A stretch of DNA of 11,790 nt from an uncultured Lachnospiraceae bacterium (GTDB lineage Bacteria > Bacillota > Clostridia > Lachnospirales > Lachnospiraceae): contig CADCRB010000163.1 of the NCBI GenBank assembly GCA_902803745.1, positions 1-11,790 of the forward strand. Reading direction: 5' to 3'. Of this stretch, positions 6,946 through 11,790 are shown piece after piece. The first letter of the stretch is position 1. Every line of letters starts with the position of its first letter. Position numbers and translations under genes: made by a program. The notes beneath the pieces were generated by a model. That model did no database searches. It was given only the letters and a program-made list of their open reading frames with translations, and was not told where the DNA came from.

Positions 6946-7281
6946 TCAGTTATAAGTGATCCCGACTATACCGATATAGATCACGCACCCCCAAAGGACA
7001 ATGGAGATCAGTGAAACAGCAAATCCCGCTCTCGGCATCATCGGAAACACATCATCTTCCTGAAGTGCCAATATACCCAGGATCAGACCAGTCAGGGCAA
7101 GGATCATTGCAAGCAGTCCCACTCCTCCCATACGTGAGATCATCTCTCCCGGATTTCTTATGGAGATAGTAGTTGCCAAAAAGAAGGAGATGAGTGACAT
7201 CATACCGAATATGAGAGCCATCATCCCCCTTTTAGAATGTCTGTTACTGGTAAAAATATATCTTTTTTCAAAGATGCTCAT
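6946..7281 (-). CDS. Small three-helix membrane protein, DUF6142-like
   Basis: This 111-residue protein has a basic N-terminus (about 6-20, including TSNRHSKRGM) and three predicted membrane helices (about 20-40, 52-73 and 85-107). An acidic loop, LQEDDVFP (73-80), joins helices 2 and 3. The N-terminal pattern, Gly-rich second helix and EDD loop resemble small Lachnospiraceae membrane proteins that I recall as DUF6142; that name is from memory. The ATG directly follows the pyrE stop (TAAATG) and no strong ribosome site precedes it, so translation is probably coupled to pyrE. The function is unknown. Its position suggests a link with pyrimidine supply, but adjacency alone is weak evidence. Confidence 0.8.
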   Translation of the reverse strand: MSIFEKRYIFTSNRHSKRGMMALIFGMMSLISFFLATTISIRNPGEMISRMGGVGLLAMILALTGLILGILALQEDDVFPMMPRAGFAVSLISIVLWGCVIYIGIVGITYN

Positions 7282-7956
7282 TTATTCAGCACCGTACTGC
7301 CTGTAGTATTCATCTATGGAGGCTTTAAGTCCGTCATCTATCATCATCCTGCCTCCAACTTCATTTTCTGTAAGGTAGTCTATGACCTCGCTCATCGTCA
7401 CTATGGCCTGTGTCGGAAATCCGTATGTATCGGATATCTCACTTAATGCGGATTTCTTTCCCTCGCCTCTCTCCTGCCTGTCCACTGAGACACACATACC
7501 GATTATGGTTACATCTGCCTGGTCATTTATTATCGGGAGAGTCTCACGGATCGAAGTCCCCGCTGTCGTTACATCCTCTATTATTACGATCCTGTCGCCA
7601 TCATTTATAGGTCCGCCAAGCAGGATACCCTTATCCCCATGATCTTTTATTTCTTTCCGGTTGCTGCAGTATCTGATCTCAGCCCCATAGTCTTCGGCCA
7701 GTGCAATGGAAGCAGCTACTGTAAGCGGTATTCCCTTATAAGCCGGTCCGAAAAGCACATCAAAATCAGTTCCGAATGATTCCGCTATTGCCTTTGCATA
7801 ATACCTGCCGAGCTTTCCGAGCTGCTCTCCCGTCCTGTAAAATCCTGTGTTTACAAAGAAGGGTGTCTTTCTTCCGCTCTTTGTTACGAAGTCCCCAAAC
7901 TTCAACACCTCACACTCCAGCATGAACTCTATAAATTCTTCCTTATACTTTTCCAT
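7282..7956 (-). CDS. pyrE: Orotate phosphoribosyltransferase
   Basis: PyrE attaches PRPP to orotate to give OMP, step 5 of pyrimidine synthesis, in the cytosol. The 224 residues match the family. Visible are the FVTKSGRKTPFFVNTG substrate region (23-38), GPAYKGIPL (70-78), the flexible catalytic loop NRKEIKDHGDKG (99-110) and the PRPP-binding motif IVIIEDVTTAGTS (123-135). The ATG has a GGGAGA ribosome site about 7-8 bases upstream. It lies 37 bases after pyrF, whose product uses OMP, so the two form a channel-like pair in one transcript. Confidence 0.97.
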   Translation of the reverse strand: MEKYKEEFIEFMLECEVLKFGDFVTKSGRKTPFFVNTGFYRTGEQLGKLGRYYAKAIAESFGTDFDVLFGPAYKGIPLTVAASIALAEDYGAEIRYCSNRKEIKDHGDKGILLGGPINDGDRIVIIEDVTTAGTSIRETLPIINDQADVTIIGMCVSVDRQERGEGKKSALSEISDTYGFPTQAIVTMSEVIDYLTENEVGGRMMIDDGLKASIDEYYRQYGAE

Positions 7957-7993
7957 TTCACTGTCTCCCGTAAACTCTGTTCTCCCGTGACCA

Positions 7994-8992
7994 TCAATCT
8001 AATCCCACGGCTCTGGTGATATCGATTATCATATCCGCAGCTGCCTCTCTTGATGCATCCGCAAAATGGTGCTCATCAAAGCGGCTGCTGTATTCCTCCT
8101 TCTTATAGGCTGCTATTATCCCCCTGCTCGAATTAACTATGGCGCCAAGTCCGTCTTTATTAAAGAAAGGCTTAAGATCAGAGGCCTTGCCTCCCTGAGC
8201 TCCGTAGCCCGGGACCAGTATATAGGTATGGGGCATAAGACGCCTTGCGATCTCTCCCTGACCCGGATAGGTGGCTCCCACCACAGCCCCCACGTTACTA
8301 TATGAGCCATCCATGGATTCGCTGCCCCATTCTCTCACCTTGTCAGCGACCAGTTCAAATAAAGGCCTTCCCGTAGCAGCTGTTCCTTCAGCGCCTTCAA
8401 GTCTGTCGAGATCTTCCGTATCCTCCGATGCTGCCCCTCCCGATATGATCTGATCCTGAAACTCTCCGCTTGAGGGATTTGAAGTCTTTACCAGTACGAA
8501 TATACCTTTGTCGCATCTATTACACACATCCACAAAAGGCTTTACTCCGTCGCTTCCGAGATACGGATTTACCGTTGCGAAATCCTCATCAAATGGTTTG
8601 TGTATCGTCTCACCGATCTTTATCTCACCAAGATGGGCTATGGCGTATGCCTCTGATGTCGAGCCAATATCTCCGCGCTTCACATCGCCTATGACCACAA
8701 GTCCCTTCTCATGAGCATATTCCACCGTCTTCACGTAGGTAATAAGCCCGGGGATCCCAAACTGCTCATACATTGCTATCTGTGGTTTCACTGCGGGTAT
8801 AATGTCATAAGTCGCATCGATTATCGACTTGTTAAATGCCAGGATCGCATCCGCCGCAGCCTCCAGAGTCTCTCCCTTTTCATCTGTCGCAGATCTGATC
8901 AGATGCTTTGGCACAAACTTAAGATTAGGATCCAATCCGACAACTATCGGTGCTTTTTTTTCGACTATCCTGTCAATCAGTTTCGATATCAT
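7994..8992 (-). CDS. pyrF: Orotidine 5'-phosphate decarboxylase, type 2 family
   Basis: PyrF decarboxylates OMP to UMP, the last step of de novo pyrimidine synthesis. The chosen ATG (8992) gives 332 residues starting MISKLIDRI and has AGGAG five bases upstream. A longer in-frame start at 9031 would add 13 residues with no family support. The active-site motif GDVKRGDIGST holds Asp103, Lys105 and Asp108. VGLDPNLKFVP (18-28) and VPGYGAQGG (260-268), the phosphate-binding end, are typical of the long type 2 enzymes. Residues about 184-207 form an acidic, Gly/Ala-rich insert (SEDTEDLDRLEGAEG) that I do not recall in relatives. The first 20 bases overlap the end of nrdD. Confidence 0.96.
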   Translation of the reverse strand: MISKLIDRIVEKKAPIVVGLDPNLKFVPKHLIRSATDEKGETLEAAADAILAFNKSIIDATYDIIPAVKPQIAMYEQFGIPGLITYVKTVEYAHEKGLVVIGDVKRGDIGSTSEAYAIAHLGEIKIGETIHKPFDEDFATVNPYLGSDGVKPFVDVCNRCDKGIFVLVKTSNPSSGEFQDQIISGGAASEDTEDLDRLEGAEGTAATGRPLFELVADKVREWGSESMDGSYSNVGAVVGATYPGQGEIARRLMPHTYILVPGYGAQGGKASDLKPFFNKDGLGAIVNSSRGIIAAYKKEEYSSRFDEHHFADASREAAADMIIDITRAVGLD

Positions 8993-11048
8993 ATGTTCTC
9001 CTGTCTGCAAACTCCTGTATTTTTCCGTCATTCCAATTCTGTACCGGTCTGTAATAACCGGTTATCCTCGAGTAAATCTCTGTTGCCTTTCCGCATCTTG
9101 GGCAGGTCTTCTGTTCGCCCGCAAGGTATCCGTGGTCCGGACAGACTGAGTAAGTAGGCGTTATCGTATAGTAGGGAAGCTTATAATTGTCCGATATCTT
9201 CTTTACAAGCTCTGCCGCCGCTCTCCAGTCAGGAAGTTTCTCTCCCAGAAAGGCATGAAATACCGTCCCGGAAGTATATAGGACCTGAAGCTCATCTTCC
9301 TTGTCCAATGCATCAAAGATGTCATCCGTAAAGCCGACAGGCATATGTGATGAATTTGTATAATATGGAGTCTCCCCCGGCTCTCCGGCAGTGATGATAT
9401 TCGGATATTTTATCCTGTCATGCTTTGCAAGCCTGTATGCCGTGCTCTCGGCAGGCGTAGCCTCAAGATTATAAAGATCACCGTACCGCTCCTGATACTC
9501 GATAAGTCTTTCTCTCATATGAGTCAGAACTTTTTTTGTGAAATCAAGGGATTCCCTGTGGGTAAGATCTTTAGCAAGCCAGTTTGCATTAAGACAGGCT
9601 TCGTTCATTCCGACCACTCCGATTGTTGAGAAATGATTCTTAAACGAACCAAGATACCTCTTAGTGTATGGATAGAGTCCCTCATCCAGCAGCTTGGATA
9701 CAAGATCTCTCTTTATCTTCAGGGACCTTGCCGCTATATCCATAAGTCTGTCCAGACGTGAGAAGAAATCATTCTCACTGATCGACAGATAGGCAAGACG
9801 GGGCATATTAAGAGTTACCACTCCTATCGATCCTGTAGATTCACCCGATCCGAAGAAGCCCCCGCTCTTCTTACGAAGCTCCCTCAAGTCCAGACGGAGC
9901 CTGCAGCACATGGATCTTATATCTGACGGTTTCATATCCGAGTTAACGTAGTTCGAAAAATAAGGAGTCCCATACTTGCTTGTCATCTCAAAGAGCAGTC
10001 TGTTATTTTCCGAATCAGACCAGTCAAAATCCCTGGTGATCGAATATGTGGGAATAGGATACTGGAATCCCCTGCCGTTTGCATCACCCTCTATCATTGT
10101 CTCGATAAAGGCACGGTTCACCATATCCATTTCCTTCTTGCAGTCCTTATAGCAGAAATCCTGTGGCTTTCCTCCGACAATCGCAGGCATTTCCGCCAGA
10201 TCTTCAGGGACGGTCCAGTCAAGTGTAATGTTTGTAAATGGTGCCTGAGTCCCCCATCTCGACGGAGTATTAACTCCGAAAATGAACGATTCTATACACT
10301 GCTTAACCTCCCTGTATGTCAGGTTTTCAGCCCGGACAAAAGGCGCAAGATAAGTATCAAAGGATGAGAATGCCTGAGCCCCCGCCCACTCATTCTGCAT
10401 AATACCAAGAAAATTTACCATCTGGTTGCAGAGTACCGAAAGATGCTTTGCCGGAGAAGAGGATATCTTGCCCTTGATCCCGCCGAGTCCTTCCTGAAGA
10501 AGCTGCATCAGCGACCAGCCCGCGCAATATCCTGTCAGCATCGACAGATCATGTATGTGCATATCGCAGTCCCTGTGGGCGTCAGCTATCTCCTGATCAT
10601 ATATTTCGGACAGCCAGTAATTAGCCGTCACCGCTCCCGAATTCGACAGGATCAGTCCGCCCACACTGTAGGTGATCGTTGAATTTTCCTTTACTCTCCA
10701 GTCCTCATTATGCACATAGGAATTAACGACATCACGATAGTTTAATATCGCGGAGTTCATATTGCGCACATTCTCGCGCTGTTTTCTATAGAGGATATAG
10801 GACTTTGCCACCTCGGTAAAGCCCGCCTGATTGAGAACCTTTTCTACAGAATCCTGTATGTCCTCAACCCCGATGGCATCGTTTACGATCTTCTCCTCGA
10901 AATCCGCTGTGACACGCAGTGCAAGCAGTTCTATGATGTCATTATTATACTGTTTTTCACAGGCGACAAAGGCTTTTACTATGGCATCATTTATCTTTGT
11001 AATGTCAAAATCCGCCTTTTGACCGTCTCTCTTTACTACATAAAACAT
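8973..11048 (-). CDS. nrdD: Anaerobic (class III) ribonucleoside-triphosphate reductase
   Basis: NrdD reduces ribonucleoside triphosphates to dNTPs with a glycyl radical, without oxygen. The 691 residues begin with an ATP-cone (about 3-95, FYVVKRDGQKADFDITKIND), the allosteric activity-control domain. The barrel follows, with Cys175 in GYCAGWSLMQLL and the Cys381-Cys382 pair in MCCRLRLD; one Cys of that pair is the likely thiyl-radical residue. ATPAESTAYRLAKHD (530-544) is also characteristic. The C-terminus has a zinc site (Cys636 and His639 in CPDHGY, Cys649 and Cys652 in CPRC) and the glycyl-radical loop RITGYYRPVQNWN with Gly664. The ATG has GGAG eight bases upstream. The activase gene nrdG, often next to nrdD, is not seen; pyrF overlaps the 3' end instead. 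Confidence 0.98.
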   Translation of the reverse strand: MFYVVKRDGQKADFDITKINDAIVKAFVACEKQYNNDIIELLALRVTADFEEKIVNDAIGVEDIQDSVEKVLNQAGFTEVAKSYILYRKQRENVRNMNSAILNYRDVVNSYVHNEDWRVKENSTITYSVGGLILSNSGAVTANYWLSEIYDQEIADAHRDCDMHIHDLSMLTGYCAGWSLMQLLQEGLGGIKGKISSSPAKHLSVLCNQMVNFLGIMQNEWAGAQAFSSFDTYLAPFVRAENLTYREVKQCIESFIFGVNTPSRWGTQAPFTNITLDWTVPEDLAEMPAIVGGKPQDFCYKDCKKEMDMVNRAFIETMIEGDANGRGFQYPIPTYSITRDFDWSDSENNRLLFEMTSKYGTPYFSNYVNSDMKPSDIRSMCCRLRLDLRELRKKSGGFFGSGESTGSIGVVTLNMPRLAYLSISENDFFSRLDRLMDIAARSLKIKRDLVSKLLDEGLYPYTKRYLGSFKNHFSTIGVVGMNEACLNANWLAKDLTHRESLDFTKKVLTHMRERLIEYQERYGDLYNLEATPAESTAYRLAKHDRIKYPNIITAGEPGETPYYTNSSHMPVGFTDDIFDALDKEDELQVLYTSGTVFHAFLGEKLPDWRAAAELVKKISDNYKLPYYTITPTYSVCPDHGYLAGEQKTCPRCGKATEIYSRITGYYRPVQNWNDGKIQEFADRRTYDIETD
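8998..9002 (-). promoter_or_regulatory. pyrF ribosome binding site inside nrdD
   Basis: AGGAG on the minus strand, five bases before the pyrF ATG, lies within the last codons of nrdD (ADRRTYD). It decides the pyrF start in favour of 8992 and means ribosomes finishing nrdD pass directly over the pyrF start. Confidence 0.75.
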
Positions 11049-11121
11049 CTCTTATACTCCTCTGGAAACTCCGGCCTCTCCGGCTCAGTCCGTTCTTATT
11101 CTCTAAACCCTGTTTACCCTA
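11049..11121. other. Gap between TPR gene and nrdD
   Basis: On the minus strand this holds a short AT-rich inverted repeat (TAAAC, loop AGG, GTTTA) just after the TPR stop, then a direct repeat of GCCGGAG (two copies two bases apart), then the nrdD ribosome site. I see no consensus promoter and no match to the palindromic NrdR box expected upstream of many nrd genes. Nothing here can be called a terminator with confidence. Confidence 0.3.
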
Positions 11122-11790
11122 TCATCTTGTAGCAAGGAACTCATTCTCCCTCACTGCTTCCTCATCATCGGGATATTCCTTAAGGTAGTCGTTCATCATA
11201 GTCTTTGCCCGTTCAAAATCTCCCAGATATTCGTATGTTGCAATAACGTTAAACCAAAGAGACTGATCCATAGCAGGATCCTTCAGCTCCAGGCCTCTGT
11301 TAAAAATATCAAGAGCTCCATTGTAATCACCGAGGCTCATAAGGCAAAGCCCCAGCTGGTTCATAACCTGTGCATTTCCGGGATCATTCTCAAGATACGA
11401 TCTGTAAAGCGAAGACGCATAGTTCATATCACCCATCGCCTCATAGGTCCGTCCAAGATAAAGCGTGGCCTGCGGATCCTTTTCGTTCCTTACCGCATTC
11501 TCCAGATTTTCCTTTGCCCTTTCATAATCACCCATGCAGTAGTACAGGCGACCCTTTTGGAAAGATGACAGCTTGGTATTGAGCTCCATCGCACTTTTCA
11601 GATATCTCTCCCCGTCAGAAGAAAAACCTGCATCCGTCAGTGCTTCATATATCTGGATATAAAGATCAGGATCATTTGGCGAAAGCTTTACTACCTTATC
11701 AAAATCCGACTTTGCATTATCCGTATCCTGAAGCGCGAGATAAGTGCGCCCCCTCAGAAAATAAGCATCCGCCTCCTCAGGAAAAAGCGC
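11122..11790 (-). CDS. TPR-repeat protein (N-terminus beyond window edge)
   Basis: The frame is open to the right edge, so only the C-terminal 222 residues are visible; the ATG at 11589 is internal. About six tandem tetratricopeptide-type repeats of 31-36 residues are seen, for example AYFLRGRTYLALQDTDNAKS, FQKGRLYYCMGDYERAKENL, ATLYLGRTYEAMGDMNYASS and MNQLGLCLMSLGDYNGALDI. The usual small residues (Gly, Ala) and aromatics recur at TPR positions. Such proteins act as binding scaffolds, and no partner or enzyme domain is visible. The start, and any signal peptide or lipobox, lies outside the window, so location is unknown. The 73-base gap to nrdD shows no convincing terminator or promoter, so cotranscription is possible. 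Confidence 0.88.
   Translation of the reverse strand, partial: ALFPEEADAYFLRGRTYLALQDTDNAKSDFDKVVKLSPNDPDLYIQIYEALTDAGFSSDGERYLKSAMELNTKLSSFQKGRLYYCMGDYERAKENLENAVRNEKDPQATLYLGRTYEAMGDMNYASSLYRSYLENDPGNAQVMNQLGLCLMSLGDYNGALDIFNRGLELKDPAMDQSLWFNVIATYEYLGDFERAKTMMNDYLKEYPDDEEAVRENEFLATR

Noticed and set aside
8993..9031. Longer PyrF starting at 9031
   Set aside because: The added 13 residues lie in nrdD coding sequence without family support, while the ATG at 8992 has a well-spaced AGGAG.
11049..11121. Terminator or NrdR operator between the TPR gene and nrdD
   Set aside because: The only inverted repeat is a 5-pair AT-rich stem without a U-tract, and no NrdR-like palindrome is present.

Overview
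The window reads as a compact stretch of chromosome from an anaerobic, low-to-mid GC Firmicute, most likely a member of the Lachnospiraceae. The evidence is a class III (oxygen-sensitive) ribonucleotide reductase, a clostridial-type PurE, a small three-helix membrane protein resembling DUF6142, and a long M29-type aminopeptidase of a form I associate with that family. The placement comes from remembered family resemblance, not a search. Every gene lies on the minus strand, so transcription runs from high to low coordinates. No gap between genes exceeds about 80 bases. I see no tRNA, rRNA, CRISPR array, insertion sequence, prophage or defence genes.

In transcription order: (1) the C-terminal part of a TPR-repeat protein, entering from the right edge; (2) nrdD, making deoxyribonucleotides anaerobically; (3) pyrF and pyrE, the last two steps of UMP synthesis, with pyrF overlapping the end of nrdD by 20 bases; (4) a small membrane protein whose ATG directly follows the pyrE stop; (5) a 679-codon M29 aminopeptidase-like gene interrupted by one in-frame TGA; (6) a strong sigma-A-type promoter whose -35 box overlaps that gene's stop codon; (7) the tightly packed purE-purM-purN-purD operon; (8) a secreted, membrane-anchored low-complexity protein, 24 bases after purD and running off the left edge.

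The common theme is nucleotide supply: dNTPs (NrdD), UMP (PyrF, PyrE) and four purine steps (PurD, PurN, PurM, PurE). The remaining purine and pyrimidine genes and the NrdD activase gene nrdG are not here. Most of the window is ordinary metabolism, and I do not see a complete new system. The points most worth a second look are the in-frame TGA in the aminopeptidase and the uncharacterised surface protein at the end of the purine operon, which seems to carry a diverged duplicated module around a long Asp/Lys tract.
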